Assembly (NCBI GenBank): GCA_964586855.1
Contig: CAZPHO010000024.1
Span: 1-7,749, forward strand
Direction: 5' to 3'
Source: CAYLXN01 sp964586855
Lineage (GTDB): Bacteria > Patescibacteriota > Saccharimonadia > Saccharimonadales > Saccharimonadaceae
DNA length: 7,749 bases
The notes under the pieces are model-generated. The model worked only from the letters and a program-made list of their open reading frames with translations, did not search any database and was not told the origin of the DNA. A program made the translations under genes and the position numbers. Position 1 is the first letter of the stretch; the number at the start of each line of letters is the position of its first letter. Positions 1-6,342 of the stretch are shown one piece after another.

Positions 1-13
1 CACCAGAATTATT

Positions 14-40
14 AAAAGAGCCGAATCTTCGGCTCTTTTT
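14..40 (-). terminator. Rho-independent terminator, probably bidirectional
   Basis: A 12-bp perfect inverted repeat (14-25 pairs with 28-39) encloses a 2-base centre; in practice the innermost pairs would open to a loop of 4 to 6 nt. The GC-rich core is GAGCCG/CGGCTC. On the minus strand the arm ends in a short T run, and it lies 22 bp beyond the stop codon of the surface-protein gene, so it is placed to end that operon. On the plus strand the stem ends in five Ts, so it could also end a gene entering from the left. Seen directly; termination is inferred. Confidence 0.88.
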
Positions 41-61
41 GCTTTGTTGAATGGTCGTCCA

Positions 62-3013
62 CTAATAGCGCGGAGGCAGTTCTCTGACGGAATTAGTTTT
101 GTAAATTCCACGCTGTGAGGCAAACGAGTAGCCGAACAAATAAGCATCAGGTCGGAAGTTGATAATCTCAGCTGGGGCGTTGTTGTTGTGAGTGATTCCG
201 TTAGTTGAAATCGCACCATTGCCTGGCTGCAAATTAACTAACTGCCAACTGCCGTTTGCGGATTTAACAAGTTGCTTGGAGGTGTCAGAAAAGGCAGTTC
301 GGCGAAGCTTGATTCGATTAGCAACGACTGGCCCGTTAATCACCAACTGGTTGGTACAAGCTTTGGCTGACAAATTTATTTCATCACAAGTGTTAACTGT
401 AGCGGTGCGGCTGGCATTGTCAGCTACCAGCCAAGCATCAACTTGAGTTACGTCAGGACGGATTTTAATACCCGATCGAGAAATAAGCACTAGCTGCGGT
501 AGGTCGTTGATTTTAGTTAAGCTATTTTTTGTGTAGGCAATCGGTTTTTGGATATTAATTTCTCCTTCAGCGACAACCACTAGCTGCTGCCCGATTTCGA
601 GATTAAGAGGCTGGTCAATCACTAGGCTGGAAGTGGTTTTGATGATTTTTGAGCCGTCGCCCACAGCAGACGTCAAATCTCGAGTTCGTAGATTGCTCGA
701 TGTTGGATTTGAGGTCATGGCGTCGAAATAATTAGCAATGCTTAAGTAGCTATTTGGGCTGCCACTGAAGTGTGTAAGTTGGTTGCCGCCACCAAAATAA
801 CCAAGCGGACCGGTATTGGCGAAAGTTAAACTTTGGGTGTAGGCTGAGTTGAAAGGCTGAGCCAAGTAGCCGGCATTAGAAGCCACCCCGCTGATGAGGG
901 CATTACTTAATAGATCGTATTCGCCCCAGCTACCAAACTGATGGCCGCCAAAAGTGCTGACGCTGCCAATAATTGGGCCTTGCGACAGGACGCTACCACC
1001 ACGAGCTTGGAATTTTGGATATTTTGCCACCACGATGCAAGTAGGCGTGCCGTGAAACCAGGCGTTTTGGTTAGACCTGGTTGTTTCTTGATCAAACCAA
1101 GGCTTGACTGAAACAACAAAGCAAATTTTAGCTCCAACAGGAGTGTCGGCTGGCACGGTAAAATTAATCTTGTTTGAGTCTAGTGGGTTGGTCGGGCCGT
1201 TGTTGATCAAGGTTAAATTACCTTGGCGCAAATTAGCACAGTCACTGACACTAACTCCTCTGGGATTTGATAAATAGTAGCCGCAAGCTGAGCTAGAGCT
1301 GCTGTAGGTTCGCTTGAGCCGGTCGATGACTTCTTCGACGCTTAAGTTGCCGCTAGTTGAAACGAATCGGTCAAGACTCCAGGCGGTCAAGCGAGACTTG
1401 GTCGCGTCGTGGGTTGGGTAGCTGCCTTGGTTGTCTTTATCGATGGCGGTATTATCGATTGAAATGGCAGTTCCAGGAGCTGGATTGCTGGTGTTAGTAG
1501 TGACAGTGGTGTCGGGCAGATTGTAATTATAAGGAATGTAAACGCAGACTTTATTGCTGCTGACTTTTGAGTGTGGGCTGGTGTTGGTTGTTGAATTAAA
1601 TTGACTGGGTGTTAACTCAATCCAGCGGCAGATAGTCTTGCCCGCATCTGATTTATTTAAACGGACAACGTCAGAAATTGAAGTGCCGAGGCTGCTGTGG
1701 CGAATATTCATCGGCTGGCTGACCGCTACACCGTCCTGATAAACAATAGCAGTTGAGCTGCGATAGGTGTTGGGATCAACGCCAGTGCGGTTAATTGATA
1801 AATCGTATTGAAAAGTGGCGTAAGTGTAAGCGCTACCGCTAAATTTAGCTAAAGCTCTGACTGGATCGCTGGCGGTTGCCCTGCGCAGGTTTAGATCTCG
1901 GTCGAGGCAGCCATTTTTGGAGCTTAGGTCGCCACAGCGGACAGCTGCACTGGCGCCCAGTGACCAAGAATAGGGAGCTGTCTCTTCGTCTGGCTCATCG
2001 GGTGGTTCGGCTAGCTTACGACTCAATTGGAAATACAAAAATGCCGCCTGTGAAGTGTTGGCGCGGTTGCTCAAAGTGATTTTATCGAAGACCACTGCTC
2101 TGATAGTGTTGGTGCCTGCTCTGAGGTAGCTGGTGACGTCGCTTGAGAAGCTACTGGCTGATTGTGAGGCGTCAACGATATTATCAACCGTGCGAGAAAA
2201 GTTGTTTAGTTCAATCTTACCCATGTCATCCATAGCAAAACGAAGATAAACTTGGCTTTTCTTGAGTTCGGTCAAATCAGATTCGCTTAGATAAAAAGAC
2301 ATTTGATAAGTCGAGTAGCCATGTGAAGAGGCGACAAACTTATTACCGAGGTCACTGGTGTTGGTCAAGTTGCTGTCGTAAATATAGCGGAAATCTCGAT
2401 CAGCGCTACCTGCACACACTCCTCTGAGGGCAGGCACAGTGTCAGAGTTGGTGTAGGTCAAGTGTCCAAACCATTGGCCTGACCACTGAGTGTTTCTTGG
2501 ATTGCCCCAAACAAAAGCCTGATCGGTCGTAGCTAGTTTTGCCTCAATCAAAAACCTTTTTGCCCAGCCGCATGGGGTGTTGGCGCCGCCATCAGAAATA
2601 CAATTATAAAAATGATTGCTATTGCTTTGAGTTAGTCCACCAGTATCGATTAGCGGCACTAGGCTGGTGGTTTGATTAGAACAGACGATTGGCTGGTTGG
2701 ACTGAGTATATCTTCTCTCGCTAATCCAGCCACTCTCGAGGCAGATATCAATTGGCTTGCTGCTGGTGTTGCAGCGGGTCAAATTGGTGTAGTTTGGTGC
2801 GGGGACTTGGCTGATAGGAGTGTTGTTGTTATACCAGGAGTGCTTGAGTGCAATCCCAGCGTTTCTATCGCTGGTGACGAATTTACCATTGCTGTCACGG
2901 ACGACCTCATATGAGGCAGCTAGTGAGTTGGTTGATAATAGACTCAAACCAAAAATTAAGCCAACTAGCAACAATCCTAGCTTTAGGCTGAGATTAGTGA
3001 TTTTGATGCTCAT
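62..3013 (-). CDS. Large secreted surface protein (Saccharibacteria-type, function unknown)
   Basis: A 983-residue protein of unknown function. Residues 1-33 form a signal peptide: lysines, a Leu/Ile/Gly-rich hydrophobic core at 11-26, and a likely cut after LAA (33/34). The mature part is rich in Ser, Thr and Asn, with many cysteines in the N-terminal two-thirds that could form disulfides outside the cell. A beta-rich region with a 'DVTSYLRAGTNTIRAVVFD' segment (292-310), typical of jelly-roll-like modules, ends at an acidic Pro/Glu linker (335-345). Two similar domains follow; each ends in a G-x-x-IC...P...C-V/I stretch (about 456-495 and 625-667). The C-terminal part (about 800-983) is beta-rich and ends in RELPPRY. 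No LPXTG motif or C-terminal membrane anchor is visible. The ATG follows AAGGG at a 6-nt spacing and overlaps the upstream stop by 1 nt (TAATG), so translation is probably coupled. An exported surface protein or adhesin is the best inference. Confidence 0.85.
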   Translation of the reverse strand: MSIKITNLSLKLGLLLVGLIFGLSLLSTNSLAASYEVVRDSNGKFVTSDRNAGIALKHSWYNNNTPISQVPAPNYTNLTRCNTSSKPIDICLESGWISERRYTQSNQPIVCSNQTTSLVPLIDTGGLTQSNSNHFYNCISDGGANTPCGWAKRFLIEAKLATTDQAFVWGNPRNTQWSGQWFGHLTYTNSDTVPALRGVCAGSADRDFRYIYDSNLTNTSDLGNKFVASSHGYSTYQMSFYLSESDLTELKKSQVYLRFAMDDMGKIELNNFSRTVDNIVDASQSASSFSSDVTSYLRAGTNTIRAVVFDKITLSNRANTSQAAFLYFQLSRKLAEPPDEPDEETAPYSWSLGASAAVRCGDLSSKNGCLDRDLNLRRATASDPVRALAKFSGSAYTYATFQYDLSINRTGVDPNTYRSSTAIVYQDGVAVSQPMNIRHSSLGTSISDVVRLNKSDAGKTICRWIELTPSQFNSTTNTSPHSKVSSNKVCVYIPYNYNLPDTTVTTNTSNPAPGTAISIDNTAIDKDNQGSYPTHDATKSRLTAWSLDRFVSTSGNLSVEEVIDRLKRTYSSSSSACGYYLSNPRGVSVSDCANLRQGNLTLINNGPTNPLDSNKINFTVPADTPVGAKICFVVSVKPWFDQETTRSNQNAWFHGTPTCIVVAKYPKFQARGGSVLSQGPIIGSVSTFGGHQFGSWGEYDLLSNALISGVASNAGYLAQPFNSAYTQSLTFANTGPLGYFGGGNQLTHFSGSPNSYLSIANYFDAMTSNPTSSNLRTRDLTSAVGDGSKIIKTTSSLVIDQPLNLEIGQQLVVVAEGEINIQKPIAYTKNSLTKINDLPQLVLISRSGIKIRPDVTQVDAWLVADNASRTATVNTCDEINLSAKACTNQLVINGPVVANRIKLRRTAFSDTSKQLVKSANGSWQLVNLQPGNGAISTNGITHNNNAPAEIINFRPDAYLFGYSFASQRGIYKTNSVRELPPRY

Positions 3014-3534
3014 TATTCGCCCTTATCAATAATCAATTTAGTGATTAGATTATCAAACTCATCGGTGTTGACTCTCACCAAACTGACGGGAGCGCCGGGC
3101 TGGATGTCGTTCAGAGTCAGACTGGTGGCTGTCTTATCGGTGTAAGCGATTTCTAGCTGATCGCTGATGTTGAAAGTTTGATCTTCGTAAACTGTCTTTG
3201 ATGGTGCGTCGTCGGTGGGCAAAGTTTTTAGCACTAAACTAATCACCACCGTTTGCTTATCTTTGTCATAGGATTTGAAAAAACCTTGATTAGTCACGCC
3301 TTCTTGGTTTTCGGTGATTTTGAGTCGCTCCAGCTTGGCCTCTTTGGCAATTTCGGCCTGCAATTGTTCGTATTTATCCTTATAATCTTTGTCCGATTTA
3401 TTTTTTAGCAAACCACTGGCTATGCCCGCCAAAAACCCTGCAATAAATAATACCACCAACAATGTCAGTATTTTATAGCTATCGGCTTGCGATTTTGGCT
3501 TTTGGGGTGTTTTTTGAGTTGTAGTTTTTGGCAT
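3013..3534 (-). CDS. Single-pass membrane protein with coiled coil and extracytoplasmic beta domain
   Basis: A 173-residue protein not recognised as a named family. Residues 1-20 are a Lys/Gln/Thr-rich cytoplasmic tail, and about 21-43 (ILTLLVVLFIAGFLAGIASG) form one membrane helix. Charged residues 46-75 look like a short coiled coil (EQLQAEIAKEAKLERL). The last 90 residues are mostly predicted strands and include a 'NDIQPGAPVSLVRVN' turn resembling small OB- or DUF5666-like beta modules. With few positive charges after the helix and many before it, the C-terminal domain probably lies outside. It is the first gene of a two-gene operon with the large surface protein, overlapping it by 1 nt, so it may help to tether or export that protein (inference). 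The ATG at 3534 is preferred to an in-frame TTG at 3543 because GGAG lies 10 nt before the ATG but only 1 nt before the TTG. Confidence 0.75.
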   Translation of the reverse strand: MPKTTTQKTPQKPKSQADSYKILTLLVVLFIAGFLAGIASGLLKNKSDKDYKDKYEQLQAEIAKEAKLERLKITENQEGVTNQGFFKSYDKDKQTVVISLVLKTLPTDDAPSKTVYEDQTFNISDQLEIAYTDKTATSLTLNDIQPGAPVSLVRVNTDEFDNLITKLIIDKGE

Positions 3535-3544
3535 TTTTTTCAAG

Positions 3545-3548
3545 CTCC
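3545..3548 (-). promoter_or_regulatory. Shine-Dalgarno site that decides the start of the small membrane protein
   Basis: GGAG on the minus strand lies 10 nt upstream of the ATG at 3534. The longer reading frame would start at TTG 3543, only 1 nt after GGAG, which is too close for initiation. The shorter 173-residue product is therefore favoured. Confidence 0.6.
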
Positions 3549-3572
3549 ATGATTAACTTTAATTATAAAGAT

Positions 3573-3581
3573 ATTATAGCA
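3573..3581 (-). promoter_or_regulatory. Extended -10 promoter for the minus-strand surface-protein operon
   Basis: Read on the minus strand the bases are TGCTATAAT: a consensus TATAAT (3578-3573) preceded by the TGN extension. No good -35 hexamer is seen at the usual distance, as expected for extended -10 promoters. Transcription would begin near 3566, giving a leader of about 30 nt that contains the GGAG site. The same ten bases, TGCTATAATA, occur in the promoter of the epimerase gene. Promoter activity is inferred. Confidence 0.65.
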
Positions 3582-3606
3582 TAAGCGAAGTCGAAATTTG
3601 ATGGCA

Positions 3607-3615
3607 TGTTATAAT
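3607..3615 (+). promoter_or_regulatory. Extended -10 promoter giving a probable leaderless GH5 transcript
   Basis: The bases TGTTATAAT contain a consensus TATAAT (3610-3615) with a TG extension. Only seven bases separate this hexamer from the ATG at 3623, so the expected start of transcription is at or within a base or two of the start codon. No Shine-Dalgarno-like purine run lies between them. The motif is seen directly; leaderless expression is inferred. Confidence 0.65.
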
Positions 3616-3622
3616 TCTCAAT

Positions 3623-4588
3623 ATGACTAAGCCAATTTTTGGAGTTAATTTTGGTGGTTGGTTGATTGCCGAGCCGTGGATAACACCAGAATTGTTTGCT
3701 GACACTAGTTGTAGGGATGAGTTTTGCCTATCTCAAACTGAAGTGGGTCGACAGAGGATCGCCAGTCACCACCGACAATTTATCGCTGAAGAAGATTTTA
3801 AGTGGCTGAAAGATCATCGGGTTGAAGCAGTCCGGATTCCATTTGGTTGGTGGTTATTTGGTGATTTTGCACCTTGGGTTGGGCATGTAGAGCGGCTTGA
3901 CTTGGCGTTGATGATGGCCGAAAAGTATGATCTAAAAGTCTTGCTTGACTTGCATGGTTTGCCAGGCTCACAAAACGGCAAAGACCACAGTGGCTTGACT
4001 GACCAAGCTAGCTGGCTCAATTCAGCTAGTCTCAATCTAGCAGAAAATATCCTGATCAAAGTTGCTCGTCGCTACCAATCTAGCCCAGCTTTTTGGGGCT
4101 TAGAAATCGCCAATGAGCCGAAAATTACATTTTTTAATCGCCATTGGATTTTGAAATTTTATCATCGAATTTATTCACAGCTTCAGCCGATTTTGACTCA
4201 GCAAAAAATTGTTTTTAGTGATGGTTATGAAACTCAGTTTTTTGACGGTCGGCTGCCAAATGGTGCGGTTTTAGACAAGCATCACTATCAGTGTTTTGCT
4301 CGGCGTGATCGGCAACTGTCGTTTGAACAGCAGGTTGAGCGTGCACAAAGCCATCAGCTTGAGTTTCAGCAGTTAGCAAAAAACCAGCCGATAGTTATAG
4401 GTGAGTGGAGCTTGGGTTTAGATCAAAGGCCAGAAGTTGACGACTGGCGTCAGAAGTATTTTACGGCTCAAAAAGAGGCTATGGCGTCGGCCGAGGCAAT
4501 TTTTTTCTGGAATTACAAAATCGACAACGTTGATTACCGAGATTGGGATTTTCGCTGGTTGGTTGAGCAGAAAATGATCAGTTTTTAA
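3623..4588 (+). CDS. GH5-family glycoside hydrolase, exo-1,3-beta-glucanase-like, cytoplasmic
   Basis: A 321-residue TIM-barrel glycosidase of clan GH-A. The opening 'GVNFGGWLIAEPWITPELF' (7-25) closely follows the signature of fungal-type exo-1,3-beta-glucanases (GH5 subfamily 9 as I recall it). So do DEFCLSQT (32-39), the EEDF segment (56-59), VRIPFGWW (70-77) and DLHGLPGSQNG (109-119). The predicted acid/base is E165 in the NEP motif (164-166), and the predicted nucleophile is E261 in GEWS. Supporting barrel residues are R71, H111, the HHY at 220-222 and W296. All catalytic positions are present, so the enzyme should be active, releasing glucose from beta-1,3-glucan oligomers or related beta-glucosides. 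There is no signal peptide or membrane segment; the barrel begins at residue 7, which also fixes the start. There is no Shine-Dalgarno site and the -10 box lies seven bases upstream, pointing to a leaderless mRNA. The 3' end overlaps the convergent epimerase gene by 11 bp. The exact substrate is uncertain. Confidence 0.87.
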   Translation: MTKPIFGVNFGGWLIAEPWITPELFADTSCRDEFCLSQTEVGRQRIASHHRQFIAEEDFKWLKDHRVEAVRIPFGWWLFGDFAPWVGHVERLDLALMMAEKYDLKVLLDLHGLPGSQNGKDHSGLTDQASWLNSASLNLAENILIKVARRYQSSPAFWGLEIANEPKITFFNRHWILKFYHRIYSQLQPILTQQKIVFSDGYETQFFDGRLPNGAVLDKHHYQCFARRDRQLSFEQQVERAQSHQLEFQQLAKNQPIVIGEWSLGLDQRPEVDDWRQKYFTAQKEAMASAEAIFFWNYKIDNVDYRDWDFRWLVEQKMISF

Positions 4589-5212
4589 TCCAACCCTTAG
4601 CCTGATACCACTGCACCGCATCCGTGATCGATTGCTTAATCGGCCGCGGACGAAAATCCAGTTCGGCCTTGGCTTTGTTGTTTTTAAAACAACCATTGCT
4701 AGTCAGAGTATAGATCGCATAACGGGTAAAAACTGGTGGCGATTTACGAATTTTATAGTAAATTTCTGCCAGCGGTGCAATAATCTTCAAAAACCAATTT
4801 GGCAATAAATCTAAATGATGCTTTTTGTCAGGGCAAAGCTGATCTAGAATGGTGACAATCTGTTCAATTGTAATGTATTCTCCTGACAAAATGTAATTTT
4901 GGTTCTTGGCTTCTGGCCGCACGGCCGCCTCAATCGTCCCTGTCGCCACATCGCGCACATCGACACAACTCCAGCTGTATGAATAAAAATTATTTTAGCT
5001 TTTTTGCTAGCTCGACCGACAATCGAATCCAGCTGCTCAAAATTGGTCACGTCGCACTGCTTGAGATCAAGTAGCGGATTTTTCTGTCGGTCTGACCACT
5101 GATTAGTTTCAAAAATCAGCCCCAAAACTGATTGATTGCGAGCCAGAAGCTGCTCAACAATCCGACTCCCCAAAAAGCCATTCGCTCCACTAACCACAAA
5201 TAATCTTTTCAC
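4578..5212 (-). pseudogene. NAD-dependent epimerase/dehydratase (extended SDR), internally deleted and frameshifted
   Basis: The two ends of one extended short-chain dehydrogenase are present in different frames. The 5' part (GTG at 5212, closed by a stop at 4844-4846) encodes a Rossmann start, VVSGANGFLGS, with the GxxGxxG nucleotide-binding motif at residues 9-15, the CDV segment, and IIFIHTAGVVS (74-84). The 3' part, in another frame down to the TGA at 4578-4580, encodes YSWSCVDVRDVATG, then YILSGEYITI, then PLAEIYYKIRKSPPVFT and a PRPIKQSITDAVQWYQ tail, all typical of this family's C-terminal half. About 140-150 residues between them are missing, including the catalytic Tyr-x-x-x-Lys. A normal member has about 330 residues; the remnant would code for about 210. 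AAGGAG lies 3 nt before the GTG. A caller might report two short genes (4844-5212 and a GTG-started 4578-4958). No active enzyme is expected unless the lesion is an assembly error. Confidence 0.85.
4961..4991 (-). other. Deletion junction in the epimerase remnant, meaningful in two frames
   Basis: The same bases read as FIHTAGVVS in the frame of the N-terminal half and as FYSYSWSCVDV in the frame of the C-terminal half, and both fit the family at widely separated places. The junction must lie here: the second frame is closed by a TAA just upstream, at about 4997-4995. The likely cause is joining of two short direct repeats in the parent gene, with loss of about 430-450 bp that is not a multiple of three. 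Confidence 0.6.
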
Positions 5213-5251
5213 AAGCTCCTTTCTCTTATTTCAAAGCTCTAGCTTGATACT

Positions 5252-5260
5252 ATTATAGCA
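5252..5260 (-). promoter_or_regulatory. Extended -10 promoter of the epimerase remnant
   Basis: On the minus strand the bases are TGCTATAAT, a consensus TATAAT (5257-5252) with a TGC extension. Ten bases, TGCTATAATA, are identical to the promoter of the surface-protein operon. Transcription would start near 5245, leaving a leader of about 33 nt that contains AAGGAG (5221-5216). No convincing -35 box is seen. Confidence 0.62.
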
Positions 5261-5282
5261 CCGTTTGATTTTAAGTTTTTGT

Positions 5283-5311
5283 TTGACAACTTTTTTAAAA
5301 AGCTATATATT
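5283..5311 (+). promoter_or_regulatory. Consensus sigma-70-type promoter of the pta-buk cluster, probably leaderless
   Basis: A perfect -35 box TTGACA (5283-5288), a 17-bp spacer and a -10 box TATATT (5306-5311) form the strongest promoter in the window. The -10 box ends seven bases before the ATG at 5319, so transcription should begin at or next to the start codon. There is no Shine-Dalgarno sequence between the two. The longer open frame back to 5265 would put the promoter inside the gene, so the 5319 start is chosen. Confidence 0.75.
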
Positions 5312-5318
5312 AAAGCTT

Positions 5319-6342
5319 ATGAATAGTGGAAGCAACTTATTAGATAAGGTGTTCAATAAAGCCAAGCAAAATCCTCAAAAAGTCGCTTTTCCAGAGGCTG
5401 AGGATCCCAAAATGCTAAAAGCTATCGACCAAGCCGCTCAAGCTGGTCTATGCTCTGTGTTTATCGTTAGCAACACCGAAAAAATCAAGCAAACTTGTGC
5501 TGAGCAGAAAATCGACGACCAAAAATGGACTTACGTTGATATTGCTGACACTGAATATCAAGAAAAAGTTTTGACAAAATATCTAAAGCTACCAAATATT
5601 TATATTTAACGAAAAATCACTTAGAAACCGATTAAACAATCCGCTTTATTTTTCGTTTATGATGCAGGCTGTTAATGATGTTGATGTGACTTTCGCTAGT
5701 TTTGATAGCGCAACTGGCGATGTAATTTTGGCCGCCCAATCAATTATTGGCTTGGGACAGGATAGTGATGTTATTTCGTCAGTTGGGATTGTTGAGCTGC
5801 CTGGTTATCAATTTGCTGATGGTCAAAATCTGATTGCGGCCGGTGATGCAGCCGTTTATCCAAATCCATCAGCCGCACAACTAGCCAGTATCGCCATTAC
5901 TACTTGCGATACAGTCAAGGCAGTCACCGACTGGGAGCCGCGCTGTGCGTTGCTATCTTATTCAACTGCCGGCTCGGCCAGTGGTGAGTTGGTCGAAAAA
6001 GTAGTTGAGGCAGTCAAGATCGCTCAAGATAGGCGGCCTGATTTAAAGATTGACGGTGAATTTCAGCTTGATACAGCAATTGTGCCAGAAGTAGCTGCTA
6101 AAAAAGTCAAACGTGCTAGTGAGGTTGCTGGCCGAGCTAATATCATCATCTTCCCCGATCTTAATGCTGGTAATATCGGAATTAAGTTGATTCAGCAATT
6201 CGGACATGCCAATGCCTATGGGCCGTTACTGCAGGGATTTAGATTGATCTGCAGTGATTGTTCACGCTCAGCGCCAGTTGAGGAGCTGGTCGGTAATATT
6301 GCTTTTTCGGTAGTGCGAGCCGGAGACCTGAAAAATGGCTGA
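5319..6342 (+). pseudogene. pta: Phosphate acetyltransferase (Pta type), split by one +1 frameshift
   Basis: This enzyme transfers an acyl group between CoA and phosphate in the cytoplasm. The first 96 codons (5319-5606) encode the N-terminal domain (NPQKVAFPEAEDPKMLKAID, then a VFIVSN strand) and end at TAA 5607-5609. Homology continues one frame over from about 5608 with NEKSLRNRLNNPLYFSFMM and ASFDSATGD. It then runs through YPNPSAAQLA, LLSYSTAGSA, DGEFQLDTAIVPEVAAKK, FPDLNAGNIG and the CSRSAPVEEL active-site segment to TGA at 6340-6342. Joined, the product has about 340 residues, normal for the Pta family; only the frame is broken. A caller might report two genes, 5319-5609 and 5659-6342. 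The motifs favour Pta over phosphate butyryltransferase. The usual SRGCSVED segment reads SRSAPVEE here, with Glu where the family has a catalytic Asp. The 3' end overlaps butyrate kinase by 8 nt. A sequencing error, real decay and programmed frameshifting are all possible. Confidence 0.82.
5587..5609 (+). other. Frameshift site in pta
   Basis: The upstream frame stops at 5607-5609 and the downstream frame opens only after a TAA at 5584-5586, so the shift lies between these points. Skipping the single T at 5607 joins ATT (Ile) to AAC (Asn) and restores a family-like sequence. The tract is AT-only for more than ten bases before the stop (ATATTTATATTTAA), which suits a slippage or base-call insertion. 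Confidence 0.7.

Noticed and set aside
192..2914. Several open frames of 67-84 codons inside the surface-protein gene (192-446 +, 907-1137 -, 1876-2079 +, 2672-2914 +)
   Set aside because: They lie wholly within a well-supported 983-codon gene, have no family-like motifs, and are explained by chance open frames.
2820..3032. Open frame of 70 codons on the plus strand
   Set aside because: It is antisense to the signal-peptide region and the operon junction; its hydrophobic look is a by-product of the opposite strand.
3541..3543. TTG start for the small membrane protein
   Set aside because: The GGAG site is only 1 nt away; the ATG at 3534 has a workable spacing.
3814..4059. Minus-strand open frame inside the GH5 gene
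   Set aside because: The plus strand here encodes the conserved VRIP and DLHG motifs, so this is a shadow.
4418..4696. Minus-strand open frame across the GH5 and epimerase ends
   Set aside because: It is out of frame with both convincing genes and shows no recognisable domain.
4844..4960. Extra 38 residues after IHTAGVVS in the first epimerase frame
   Set aside because: They are Arg/Pro-rich and unlike the family, as expected for out-of-frame translation past the deletion junction.
5265..5318. N-terminal extension of pta from an earlier ATG at 5265
   Set aside because: It contains the -35 and -10 boxes, and the extra residues are not family-like; homology begins just after 5319.
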